DNA from: Sphingomonas lycopersici
GTDB taxonomy: Bacteria; Pseudomonadota; Alphaproteobacteria; Sphingomonadales; Sphingomonadaceae
Reading direction: 5' to 3'
Assembly (NCBI RefSeq): GCF_026130605.1
Contig: NZ_JANFAU010000001.1
Coordinates: forward strand, 682,001-746,000
Length of the DNA: 64,000 nucleotides
Position numbers and translations under genes: made by a program. Positions within the stretch are counted from its first letter, which is position 1. Every line of letters begins with the position of its first letter. The notes under the pieces were generated by a model. It was not told the DNA's origin, did not search any database, and saw only the letters and a program-made list of their open reading frames with translations. Shown in pieces: positions 27,308 to 35,481 of the stretch.

Positions 27308-28800
27308 GCCGTCACCGGCCGGTTGGCCATTTGCCAGTAGCGCACCGCGACGACGATCGCCGCGGCCATCCAGAAGACGCGCGCGCCCGGCATCTGGCGC
27401 AGATAGAAGCTGCCGAAACCGTCGACCAGATTGGCGCAGAGCCCCGCCAGCGCGCCGATGCTCAGCGCGTGCAAGGTCGGATCGGCGCAATCGCGCGCGT
27501 TGCGCCAGCCGATGCGCAGCAGCGTAAGAAGCACCGCGAGGAAAGCCACGAAACCGATCGTCCCCTGCTCGGCCCAGGTGAGCAGGTAGATATTGTGCAC
27601 CACCGGCCAGTCCGCGCCGAACCGCTGGATCAGCCCGACATGGCCGCCATATTCGGTGCGCCCGGGGAGGTTGTAGACGAAGCTGTTGAGCCCGGTGCCG
27701 ACCAGCCAGTGATCCTTTACCATCCCCCAGGCGACGCTCATCCACTCCCAGCGGAAATCGAGCGCGCCCGGATCGCTGCCGGTAAAGCGGTGAAGAATGG
27801 CGGGGGCGGCCGCGATCGCGCCCAGCGCCGTTGCGGTCAGCGTCGCAATCGCGAGCGGCGCGGCGCGATGGCGCGATGCCGGGTGGCGCAGCAGCAGCGC
27901 GATGACGATCGGCACCGCGAGCGCGAAGGCCAGCCAGCCCGAGCGCGACAACGTGAGCAGCAGCGCGAGCATCGCGGTCGCCAGCGTGAGCGCGATCGGC
28001 CAGCGCCAGACGCGCCCGACCCGCGTCGCCAGCATCGCCAGCAGCATCGGCGCGATGATGACGATGAACCCGGCGAGCAGATTGGGATGGCCGAGCAACG
28101 CCCCGATGCGGAAGGTGTCGCCGCCGTCCATATAGGTCGCCTTATTGGCATATTCGAGCGTGGTGGCGGTCGCCTCGCCGAGCGACTGCAGCCCGATCGC
28201 GCCCTTCTTGGCATATTGCAGGATGCCGATCAGCGACTGCAGCATCAGCCCGCAGCACAATGCGGCAAAAAGATGCAGGAACTGGCGCACGCGCACCAGT
28301 TCGTTGACGAGGACGAGGAACAATAGCAGCGTCTTGGCCATCTGGACCGCTTCGACCAGCGGCAGATGCCCGAACGGGCCGACCGAGGCGGTGAAGGCGC
28401 CGAGCAGGATCATCACGCTCCACCAGAAGGTGACGGGGGAGAGCCGCAGCCGGCGATGCCCGGCAAGGATATCGCGCACCAGGAAGCAGACGAGCGCGAC
28501 GAGGAAGAAGTCGACCGCCTCGATCGAATAGGCGCCGGCGCCGCCCATATGCGGCAGCGGATGGAAACGCTTGGCGATCCCGAGCGGCGCGGTGAGACCG
28601 AGACCCCAAAGGCAGAACAGCCGCGGATTGCCCGACGCGATCATCATCCCCGCCCCCGCGATCGCCCCGGCGGACAGCAATGCGATCTTCGGCGACGGGG
28701 AGAGCCCGGCGACGACGATCAGCGCCGCAATTGCCGCCGCCAGCGCCGCGAGGCCGAGCACGCGAAGATCGGCGTCGGCAGGCGCGAGGCGGCGGATCAC
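27304..28800 (-). CDS. O-antigen ligase/polymerase family protein (Wzy-like)
   Basis: A 498-residue polytopic membrane protein beginning at GTG 28800, which overlaps the upstream stop (GTGA). It has about ten to twelve membrane segments and a large periplasmic loop containing RWEWMSVAWGMVKDHWLVGTGLNSFVYNLP and the HNIYLLTWAEQGTIG element typical of the Wzy_C/O-antigen ligase family. In an exopolysaccharide operon with Wzx, Wza and a Wzc-like protein it is most likely the polymerase rather than a lipid-A ligase. Confidence 0.85.
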   Translation of the reverse strand: MIRRLAPADADLRVLGLAALAAAIAALIVVAGLSPSPKIALLSAGAIAGAGMMIASGNPRLFCLWGLGLTAPLGIAKRFHPLPHMGGAGAYSIEAVDFFLVALVCFLVRDILAGHRRLRLSPVTFWWSVMILLGAFTASVGPFGHLPLVEAVQMAKTLLLFLVLVNELVRVRQFLHLFAALCCGLMLQSLIGILQYAKKGAIGLQSLGEATATTLEYANKATYMDGGDTFRIGALLGHPNLLAGFIVIIAPMLLAMLATRVGRVWRWPIALTLATAMLALLLTLSRSGWLAFALAVPIVIALLLRHPASRHRAAPLAIATLTATALGAIAAAPAILHRFTGSDPGALDFRWEWMSVAWGMVKDHWLVGTGLNSFVYNLPGRTEYGGHVGLIQRFGADWPVVHNIYLLTWAEQGTIGFVAFLAVLLTLLRIGWRNARDCADPTLHALSIGALAGLCANLVDGFGSFYLRQMPGARVFWMAAAIVVAVRYWQMANRPVTA

Positions 28801-29915
28801 GCGGTTGGATCCGTCGGCGGGAGCGCGAGCAGCATCCCGACCTGCCCGATCGCATTGGCGCGAAACGTTTCGCGGCAGCGCGCGAGATCGGGCATGCGCG
28901 ACTGGCCCTCCTCGGCCAGCACGATCACCAGATCGGCGCCGGCGGCGATCGGCAGGTAGCGCGTGTCGCTGAAAATGGCGTGCTGCTGGATGAGGATATG
29001 ATCGAAATGCGCGGATAGAGCTGGCAGCAGCGCGGGGAGATCGTTCGAATTCACCGCGCCGGGATTCAGCCCCGCAGGCATCAGGAAGACCGAGGGCCGC
29101 GGGAGGAGCTGGATCATTTCGAGCGCGCCGTGGGGATCGTCATCCCGCATGTCGGAAAAGCCCGGGACCGCGCTCAGCCCGAGCGCGCTGCTGATGCCGT
29201 CGGCGCGCAGCGTCGCATCGACGACCAGCAATCGCCCGCCGAGCTCGTCCTGCAGCATTGCGGCGAACATCAGCATCGTATCGTTGGCGGTGCCCGCGTC
29301 GCAGACCGCGCTCAGCAGGATCGTCGCGATCCGCTTGCCACCCGGCTGCGCCGCGCCGATCCGCCGCGCGAGGTGACGAAAACCGCGCGATGCGGGTTCG
29401 CGCGCGACCGCCGGCCGCGCAAGGCGGCGGGCGATCCGGTGGTGCAGCAGCGAGAGCGTCGTGCGGATCCGCGCGGCGCGCCGCGAGGGTTGTGGCGGAC
29501 GGGCGCGCTCCACGGGCTCGCGCGGCGGATCGGCGGGGATCTCCGCAGTCGCGTCAGGCGCCGGCGCAAGCGTTGCCGGCGCGGGCAGCGGCGACAGCGA
29601 CGATATCATGTCGGTGAAGGGCGGCTGTACGGTTATCGCCTCGAGCATCTCGGCCATGTTCGGCGGATGCGATTCGCTTGCGGCGTCGGCGATCCAGCTC
29701 GCCGGCTTGCTCCAGTCGCGATGCTCGCCGGCGGCCCTCGGCGGGTCGGGCCGTATGGGTCTCCACACGACGACATAACCGCGGGGAACGCGCGCCCACG
29801 GGCGGCCGGGGCGGCGGATGATCTCGCGGCCGCAATGCGCGCAGGTCGAAAAGCCGATGCCGGCATTCCATACCGCTCGCGCGCCTGTTCGATGCAAGCC
29901 CAGTCCGCATAACAT
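28797..29915 (-). CDS. degenerate CpsD/Wzc-type ATPase domain with N-terminal zinc-ribbon-like segment
   Basis: A 372-residue cytoplasmic protein at the head of the left operon. Residues 3-28 hold C-X4-H-X16-C-X2-C, a possible zinc ribbon resembling DUF1660. A Pro/Ala-rich linker follows, then (from about residue 195) a domain with the order of the bacterial tyrosine-kinase/MinD fold: ATILLSAV, LLVVDATLRADG, then ILIQQHAIFSDTRYLPIAAGADLVIVLAEEG. The Walker A position reads CDAGTANDT with no Lys, and the Walker B Asp is replaced (IQQHA instead of IDSPP). No C-terminal Tyr cluster exists. Catalysis is therefore unlikely; a regulatory partner of the chain-length protein is inferred. Confidence 0.75.
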   Translation of the reverse strand: MLCGLGLHRTGARAVWNAGIGFSTCAHCGREIIRRPGRPWARVPRGYVVVWRPIRPDPPRAAGEHRDWSKPASWIADAASESHPPNMAEMLEAITVQPPFTDMISSLSPLPAPATLAPAPDATAEIPADPPREPVERARPPQPSRRAARIRTTLSLLHHRIARRLARPAVAREPASRGFRHLARRIGAAQPGGKRIATILLSAVCDAGTANDTMLMFAAMLQDELGGRLLVVDATLRADGISSALGLSAVPGFSDMRDDDPHGALEMIQLLPRPSVFLMPAGLNPGAVNSNDLPALLPALSAHFDHILIQQHAIFSDTRYLPIAAGADLVIVLAEEGQSRMPDLARCRETFRANAIGQVGMLLALPPTDPTA

Positions 29916-30265
29916 TGGTCATCGCTCCCGCACGGAATCCGATGTCGCCAGCTATGAATAACGCGATACTTGAGGCGGATGATTCATAGATGAAATCATC
30001 ACGGCCGCGTCATAATCTTGAAATACCAAGATGAATCAACAAAGAGATTCGCCCTGTCTCATTCTGGGACGCGACGAAATTTTGTACTTATTGGCTATTA
30101 ACATTCGTAAAGTTGTTGATCACGATCCCCTTCGATTCGCGAGTAAAGGGGCGAATCGGTTCGTGCTCTAACTATCCGAACCGGCTGGCAGAACAGCGAA
30201 CCGCGGCGTTCAAAGCGTATGTGTGAAAGCTTCCCTCCTTTATCAATCGGGGGTGATGATCTGTC
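29916..30265. promoter_or_regulatory. 350-bp divergent control region of the exopolysaccharide cluster
   Basis: Non-coding and clearly AT-richer than its flanks, it separates the two polysaccharide operons and must hold both promoters. A perfect inverted repeat, CGATTCGC at 30133-30140 and GCGAATCG at 30151-30158 with a 10-bp spacer, is the most obvious protein-binding candidate. I could not identify -35/-10 boxes with certainty. Confidence 0.6.
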
Positions 30266-31705
30266 ATGCGTGATGGCCGAACAGATGACGATTTCAGATC
30301 GCGCGGCGTAGTCCAGCAATTCGGCGCCGTTTTCGTGCGCCTATGCCGGTTGACCGATACCGCGCTCGTCGTCGCGATGCTGTTCCTCGTCTTTGCCGCC
30401 GGTTGGGAATCGCCGCACCCGATCGCGGTGGAAGCATTGCTATGCATCGCAATATTGGAGCTGATCGCATCCTTTTCTCATCTCAGCCGATCGTGGCGGA
30501 TCAATAGACTGCGGCACGAGCTCGCCAAGCTGACGGTCTATTGGACTGCCTGTTTCGTGGCGATCATGGCATCCTTCTATCTGATCGGCGATCTGCCGCT
30601 CGACCAGGCGGGGCGGTGGCTGCCGGCGGCGGCGGGATGGTATGCCTCATCGCTGGCGGCGATCATGCTGTTCCGCATCATCCTGCGGATGGCGCTGCGC
30701 TATTATCGTGCCTTCGGCCACGATCAGCGCAATGCGGCCTTTATCGGCGCCACCGATACGACCGAGCGCCTGCTGGCGGTGTTCGACAAGCATCGCTGGA
30801 TGGGGATCCGGCCGCTCGGCGTATTCGACGATCGCCGCCCGGCGGACGGGCGCACCGTCGCGCTGGGCGAGGATGCGTTCGGCGGCAATGTCGACCAATT
30901 GTACCAGCTCGCGCGGCAGGGCCGGGTCAGCCGCATCTATGTCACGCTGCCGATGGCGGCGGAGCAGCGGATCAAGGCGATCATCGACCGGTTCGGGGAT
31001 ACCACCGCGTCGATCTATTATTGTCCGCCGCTGTCGCGACTGGATCTCGTCGGCGCGCGCTGGGACGATCTCTATGGCCAGCCAGTCGTCAGCGTGGTCG
31101 AGTCGCCGTTCGAGGGCTATTCGCGTGTCGTCAAGCGGATCGAGGACGTCGCATTATTGGTGTTGATCCTGCCGATCATTCTGATCCCGACGATCCTGAT
31201 CGCGCTGCTGATCCGCCTCGATTCGCCCGGCCCGGTCTTCTATCGCCAGACACGCTACGGGCTGGACGGCAAGCCGTTCCAGATCTGGAAATTCCGCAGC
31301 ATGTACGCGGGCGGCGAGGATCGGTTCGTGCAGGCGCGGCGCGGCGACACGCGGGTGACGCGCGTCGGGGCGATCCTGCGCCGCACCTCGCTCGACGAGC
31401 TGCCGCAATTCTTCAACGTGCTCGACGGCAGCATGTCGGTGATCGGGCCGCGCCCGCATCCGGTAAGACTCAACGAAGAGTTCCGCACGGTGATCCGCCG
31501 CTATATGGTGCGGCATAAGATCAAGCCGGGGATCACCGGACTCGCCCAGGTCAACGGGTGGCGCGGCGAGACCGAGACGCTGGACAAGATGCAGCAGCGT
31601 GTCGCGCACGATATCGAATATCTGCGCCGCTGGTCGCTGCGGCTCGATCTCAAGATCCTGCTCCAGACGCTGATCGTGCCGTTCCACGGCCGGAATGCTT
31701 ATTGA
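30266..31705 (+). CDS. undecaprenyl-phosphate glucose phosphotransferase (initiating enzyme)
   Basis: A 479-residue inner-membrane enzyme that transfers hexose-1-phosphate, normally glucose, from UDP-sugar to undecaprenyl phosphate, starting each repeat unit. Four N-terminal membrane segments and a CoA-binding-like domain (NAAFIGATDTTERLLAVFD) precede the fifth segment and the catalytic sugar-transferase domain: DSPGPVFYRQTRYGLDGKPFQIWKFRSM, RRTSLDELPQFFNVLDGSMSVIGPRPHP and KPGITGLAQVNGWRGET. This matches the WcaJ/GumD/GelB type closely. It heads the right operon, overlapping the next gene by one base (TGATG). Confidence 0.92.
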   Translation: MRDGRTDDDFRSRGVVQQFGAVFVRLCRLTDTALVVAMLFLVFAAGWESPHPIAVEALLCIAILELIASFSHLSRSWRINRLRHELAKLTVYWTACFVAIMASFYLIGDLPLDQAGRWLPAAAGWYASSLAAIMLFRIILRMALRYYRAFGHDQRNAAFIGATDTTERLLAVFDKHRWMGIRPLGVFDDRRPADGRTVALGEDAFGGNVDQLYQLARQGRVSRIYVTLPMAAEQRIKAIIDRFGDTTASIYYCPPLSRLDLVGARWDDLYGQPVVSVVESPFEGYSRVVKRIEDVALLVLILPIILIPTILIALLIRLDSPGPVFYRQTRYGLDGKPFQIWKFRSMYAGGEDRFVQARRGDTRVTRVGAILRRTSLDELPQFFNVLDGSMSVIGPRPHPVRLNEEFRTVIRRYMVRHKIKPGITGLAQVNGWRGETETLDKMQQRVAHDIEYLRRWSLRLDLKILLQTLIVPFHGRNAY

Positions 31706-32832
31706 TGCGGGCGCGATTTCTTCCCCGGCTCGCGCATCAACTCGCGCCGCTGGCGATGCTGGCGGGCTGCGGCGCCGCGGCGCCCGAGCCGGTGCTGCCT
31801 GCGGCCCAACCGGACTGGCGGGTCGAGGCTGCGCCGCAATTGCCCGCCGGGGCGCTGCGCGCGCAGGCGTTGTGGAACGATCCGTCGGTGCTGCGCGAGG
31901 GGCGGGGGTACGTCATGTATCTGACGACCAGCACGGTCAAACCGTTCGAGCCGCCGATCCTGCCGTTCCGTGCGGTATCGCCGGACGGGCGCAGCTGGTC
32001 GCTCTCGCCCGCCCAACCCTTGCTATCGCCGCAGGGCGGCCCCTATGTCAGCGTCGAGACGCCGAGCGTCGTGCGCTTCGCCGGCCGATATTTCATGGCC
32101 TTTACCGGTATTTATCCGTCGGGCGCGGCATCGCCGATGGCGATCGGGCTCGCCGTGTCGGGCGACGGGGTCACATGGCAGGTGGCGCAGTGGACCTTGC
32201 TCAAGGCGACCGGCGGCGCGACCGACTGGAACGGCTATCTCGTCGGCGAGCCCGGCGCGGTGGTGGTGAAGGATCGGCTGCTGATCTATTTCTCCGCGGT
32301 CGGCGCGCGCGAGGGTGGCGGGCCGCCGCTCCAGTCGATCGGCGTGGTCGAATCGACCGACGGCGCGCATTTTTCCGCACCGCGGCAGGTGCTGACGCAG
32401 GGCGCGCTCTATCCCGCGGCGCAAGGCTATGCCGGCTATAGCTCGCCCGCCGCGCTGGCGCGCGCCGACGGGAGCGTCGACCTCTTCTATTCGGTCGTCC
32501 ATGTCCTCAAGGGCGGCGATCCCGAGTGGCGGCAGGTGGCGATCCACCACGCGCGTTCGCGCGACGGCTCGCCGCCGTTCGACGAGGATCGCGCGCCGGT
32601 CGTGACCCGCGACAGCGCGCGCTGGACCGGCGGCGAGATCCTCGCCCCCGCGCCGCTCGTCGACGACGGCATGCTCAAGCTCTGGTTCGGCGGGCATGTG
32701 CGGCAGGCCGCGCTCGCGCCACTGATCAAGCGCGGATTGAAGGGGCCGGAATTCGGTATCGGCTTCGCGGCGATACCGCTCGACCGGTTCGAGCAGGCGA
32801 CAGGGGAAGTGACGAACGCTGTTCAACGATGA
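31705..32832 (+). CDS. exported five-bladed beta-propeller lipoprotein, glycosidase-like
   Basis: A 375-residue predicted lipoprotein: signal with lipobox LAGC (Cys22). The body shows five repeats, each near WNDPSVLREG, ETPSVVRFAG, EPGAVVVKDR, SSPAALARADG and LAPAPLVDDG, followed by a hydrophobic strand (YVMYLT, YFMAFTG, LLIYFSAV, VDLFYSV, LKLWFGG). This is the five-bladed propeller of the GH32/43/62/68-like superfamily. It could trim, modify or bind the polymer in the periplasm. Acidic residues at blade starts could serve catalysis but I cannot assign them. Its location second in the operon, right after the initiating transferase, is unusual. Confidence 0.72.
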   Translation: MRARFLPRLAHQLAPLAMLAGCGAAAPEPVLPAAQPDWRVEAAPQLPAGALRAQALWNDPSVLREGRGYVMYLTTSTVKPFEPPILPFRAVSPDGRSWSLSPAQPLLSPQGGPYVSVETPSVVRFAGRYFMAFTGIYPSGAASPMAIGLAVSGDGVTWQVAQWTLLKATGGATDWNGYLVGEPGAVVVKDRLLIYFSAVGAREGGGPPLQSIGVVESTDGAHFSAPRQVLTQGALYPAAQGYAGYSSPAALARADGSVDLFYSVVHVLKGGDPEWRQVAIHHARSRDGSPPFDEDRAPVVTRDSARWTGGEILAPAPLVDDGMLKLWFGGHVRQAALAPLIKRGLKGPEFGIGFAAIPLDRFEQATGEVTNAVQR

Positions 32833-32850
32833 TGGAAGGGGAGACATTCC

Positions 32851-33573
32851 ATGAAGGTCGTTATTCTATGCGGCGGGCAAGGTATCAGGGCCTTTCCCTT
32901 CACCACTTATCTGCCCAAGCCGATGCTGCCGCTGGGCGGCACCCCGGTTCTGGTTCATGTGATCAAGAACTTCATCCGTCAGGGCTTCACCGACTTCATT
33001 CTCGCAGCGGGTTATCGCAAGGATGTTCTTCACGATTATTTCGAGGGCAAGGATATCGGCGCGCGGATCGAGATCGTCGATACCGGCGAGGATTCGGATA
33101 CCGGACGCCGCATCTATAATTGCCGCCACCTGATCGACGGCCCGTTCATCGCGACCTATGGCGACGGGCTGTGCGACGTCCCGCTCGACGATCTGGTCGC
33201 CTTTCACCACGGGCATGACGCGCGGCTGACGATCACCTCGGTGCCGATGTATTCGCAATATGGCGTGATGAGCGTCGCCGACGATGGCGCGATCAGCAAA
33301 TTCGTCGAAAAGCCGCTGATCGAGGATTATTGGATCAATGCGGGCTTCATGGTGATGGACCCGTCGATCTTCGACGACTGGAACGGCGAGAATCTCGAGC
33401 GCGATATCATCCCGCCGCTGATCGGGCGGCACGATGCTTATACCTATCGTCACGCCGGCTTCTTCAAGTCGTTCGATTTCTACAAGGACGTGGTCGAGAT
33501 GGACGAGGTGATCGCCAGCGGCGGCCCCTTGCCCTGGGTGGTCGCGCCGGTGCTGCGGGAGCAAGCGGCATGA
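32851..33573 (+). CDS. rfbF: sugar-1-phosphate nucleotidyltransferase, probable glucose-1-phosphate cytidylyltransferase
   Basis: A 240-residue GT-A-type nucleotidyltransferase forming CDP-glucose from CTP and glucose-1-phosphate. Motifs are LCGGQGIRAFPFTTYLPKPMLPLGG (activator and phosphate loop, with GIR in place of the common GTR), IVDTGEDSDTGRR, which is characteristic of cytidylyltransferases, TYGDGLCDV (metal Asp) and EKP...WINAGFMVMDP. It is a little shorter than typical RfbF. The next gene, overlapping by 4 bp, is a CDP-glucose 4,6-dehydratase-like enzyme, which supports the assignment. Confidence 0.8.
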   Translation: MKVVILCGGQGIRAFPFTTYLPKPMLPLGGTPVLVHVIKNFIRQGFTDFILAAGYRKDVLHDYFEGKDIGARIEIVDTGEDSDTGRRIYNCRHLIDGPFIATYGDGLCDVPLDDLVAFHHGHDARLTITSVPMYSQYGVMSVADDGAISKFVEKPLIEDYWINAGFMVMDPSIFDDWNGENLERDIIPPLIGRHDAYTYRHAGFFKSFDFYKDVVEMDEVIASGGPLPWVVAPVLREQAA

Positions 33574-34544
33574 GCTTCTGGAAAGGTAAGACCTGCCTGG
33601 TCACCGGCGCCACCGGCTTCCTCGGCGGCTCGCTCGTCGCGCGGCTGCTCGATGAAGGCGCCGAGGTCGTTGCGCTGGTGCGCGATATGGTGCCGCAATC
33701 GCGCTTCCACGCCGGCGATCTCGCCGCGCGCGCCAAGGTGGTGCGCGGCCAGCTCGAGGATTATGAGCTGATCGAGCGCGCGATCAACGAATATGCCGTC
33801 GACACGGTATTCCACCTCGCCGCGCAGGCGATCGTCGGGGTCGCCAACCGCAATCCGATGTCGACCTTCGAATCCAATATCAAAGGCACCTGGGTGCTGC
33901 TCGAGGCGTGCCGCCGCGTGCCGACGATCGAGCGCGTGATCGTCGCCTCGTCCGACAAGGCCTATGGCGACCACGACATGCTGCCCTATCAGGAGGATTT
34001 CGCGCTGCAGGGGCGGCATCCCTATGACGTGTCGAAGAGCTGCGCCGATCTGATCGCGCTTTCCTATGCCACGACCTACAAGCTGCCGGTGTCGATCACG
34101 CGCTGCGGCAATCTGTTCGGGCCGGGCGATCTCAACGTGAACCGCATCGTGCCGGGGACGTGCCTGTCGATCGTCGACGGCGAACGCCCGGTGATCCGCT
34201 CGGACGGCTCGCCGGTGCGCGACTATGTGTTCGTCGAGGATATCGTCTCGGGCTATCTCAAGCTCGGCGAGCATATGGGCGACGACGCGGTGGTCGGGCG
34301 CGCGTTCAACTTCGGCACCGGCGATCCGGTCAGCGCGCTCGATCTGGTGCGCCGCATCCTCGCCGGGAGCGCGCGCGCCGATCTCGAACCGATCGTGCTC
34401 AACAATGCGCACGGCGAGATCCAGGCGCAATATCTCTCCTCCGCGCTGGCCGCCGACAAGCTCGGCTGGACGCCCGCGGCGGGGCTCGACGAGCGGCTGA
34501 CGCAGACCTTCGACTGGTATCGGGAGAATCGGCATTTCTTCTGA
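33570..34544 (+). CDS. rfbG: CDP-glucose 4,6-dehydratase-like NAD-dependent epimerase/dehydratase
   Basis: A 324-residue extended short-chain dehydrogenase: GATGFLG at residues 13-19, HLAAQAIVGVANRNPMSTFESNIKGTW, ASSDKAYGDHD and the catalytic YDVSK, then CGNLFGPGDLNVNRIVPGT. SSDKAYG and the NPMSTFESN segment are typical of RfbG, which makes CDP-4-keto-6-deoxyglucose. It starts at ATG 33570 overlapping the cytidylyltransferase stop. No RfbH-type dehydratase or obvious reductase is present in the cluster, so the fate of the keto-sugar is open. GDP-mannose dehydratase-type activity is less likely but possible. Confidence 0.8.
   Translation: MSFWKGKTCLVTGATGFLGGSLVARLLDEGAEVVALVRDMVPQSRFHAGDLAARAKVVRGQLEDYELIERAINEYAVDTVFHLAAQAIVGVANRNPMSTFESNIKGTWVLLEACRRVPTIERVIVASSDKAYGDHDMLPYQEDFALQGRHPYDVSKSCADLIALSYATTYKLPVSITRCGNLFGPGDLNVNRIVPGTCLSIVDGERPVIRSDGSPVRDYVFVEDIVSGYLKLGEHMGDDAVVGRAFNFGTGDPVSALDLVRRILAGSARADLEPIVLNNAHGEIQAQYLSSALAADKLGWTPAAGLDERLTQTFDWYRENRHFF
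34522..34536 (+). promoter_or_regulatory. ribosome site GGGAGA followed by probable AUU start codon
   Basis: The frame of the next glycosyltransferase is open only from 34501, after a TGA at 34498-34500. It has no ATG, GTG, TTG or CTG before GTG 34600, which lies inside the conserved domain. GGGAGA at 34522-34527 stands six bases before ATT at 34534, ideal spacing. Initiation at AUU is inferred. Confidence 0.55.
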
Positions 34545-35481
34545 GCGGATCTTCGTCGGCATCCCGACCTTCAACCGGCCCGATTTCGTCCGCGAAACGG
34601 TGGCGAGCCTGCGCGCGCAGACCTTCGGCTATTTCCGCGCGATCGTCAGCGACAATCGCTCGCCGGACGGGGCGGGCGACACCGTGCGCGCCTATGTCGA
34701 GGCGCTCGGCGACCGTCGCATCGGCTTCGTGGAGCAGCCGGAAAACGGCGGCGAATATGGCCAGGGGCGCTATTTGTTCGGCGCCGCGGGCGATGCCGAT
34801 TATTTCTGCATCCTCCACGACGACGATGTGCTGGCGCCTTCCTATCTGCAGCGCGCAGTGGCCGCGCTGGACGCCGCGCCCGATGTCGCGCTGTTCGTCG
34901 CCAACCCCTGGGTGATGGATGAGGCCGGAACGCGGCTGACGCTGGAAACCTATGGCTATCAGCGCGATCACGGGCGCAGCCGGCGCGAAGGCGGGCGCTT
35001 CCCGGTGCTCGAGACGCATATGGCGAGCGGGTTCACGCCGATCTCGGGCACCGTGTTCCGCACTGCGTGGCTGCGCCGCTCGGGGTTCGTCGATCAGGAT
35101 TGCCACGGAAATTTCCCGTTCGAACTCAACGTCATGACCCGCCTGGGCGATATCGGCGCGACCGGCTGGTACGAGCCCGATCTGCTGCTCGGGGTGCGCT
35201 ATCATGCCGGGTCGCTGCGCAATATGCTCGGGCTGATGCGCAATCCGGCGGTGGTCGGCACGATGCTGCGCATCCTCGAACGCCGGCAGTATAGCGGTGC
35301 GCCCGAGCGACGGCGGCGCAAGATCGTCTCCCGATTGTACCGCGCGCAGGCCGATATCGCGCTCGCCGGCGGCGACCGGGACGAGGCGCGTGCCAAGCTG
35401 CGCGCCGCCTGCGCCGCCAATCCGCTGTCGCCGCGGGCCTGGGGGCGGCGGCTCGGCGTGGCGATGGGGGCAGGGGCATGA
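34534..35481 (+). CDS. glycosyltransferase family 2 (probable AUU start)
   Basis: A GT-A-fold transferase of about 315 residues. From ATT 34534 the product would begin MSSERIFVGIPTFNRPDFV, a perfect first strand for family 2; from the first conventional codon, GTG 34600, that strand would be lost and 293 residues remain. The donor site shows SDNRSPDG and the metal-binding LHDDDV, with SGTVFRTAWLRRSGFVDQD as the acceptor-side region. The end carries an alanine-rich helical tail resembling TPR-like repeats. It overlaps rfbG by 11 bp and the wza-like gene by 4 bp, so translation is tightly coupled. Confidence 0.82.
   Translation: MSSERIFVGIPTFNRPDFVRETVASLRAQTFGYFRAIVSDNRSPDGAGDTVRAYVEALGDRRIGFVEQPENGGEYGQGRYLFGAAGDADYFCILHDDDVLAPSYLQRAVAALDAAPDVALFVANPWVMDEAGTRLTLETYGYQRDHGRSRREGGRFPVLETHMASGFTPISGTVFRTAWLRRSGFVDQDCHGNFPFELNVMTRLGDIGATGWYEPDLLLGVRYHAGSLRNMLGLMRNPAVVGTMLRILERRQYSGAPERRRRKIVSRLYRAQADIALAGGDRDEARAKLRAACAANPLSPRAWGRRLGVAMGAGA

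Noticed and set aside
29916-30265. Riboswitch or JUMPstart-type element before the polysaccharide operon
   Set aside because: Apart from one inverted repeat I saw no conserved leader structure or ops-like sequence.
34530-34560. Programmed +1 frameshift joining rfbG and the glycosyltransferase at TTC TGA
   Set aside because: The site does not resemble the CTT TGA slippage signal of RF2, and the AUU start with an ideal ribosome site explains the missing start more simply.
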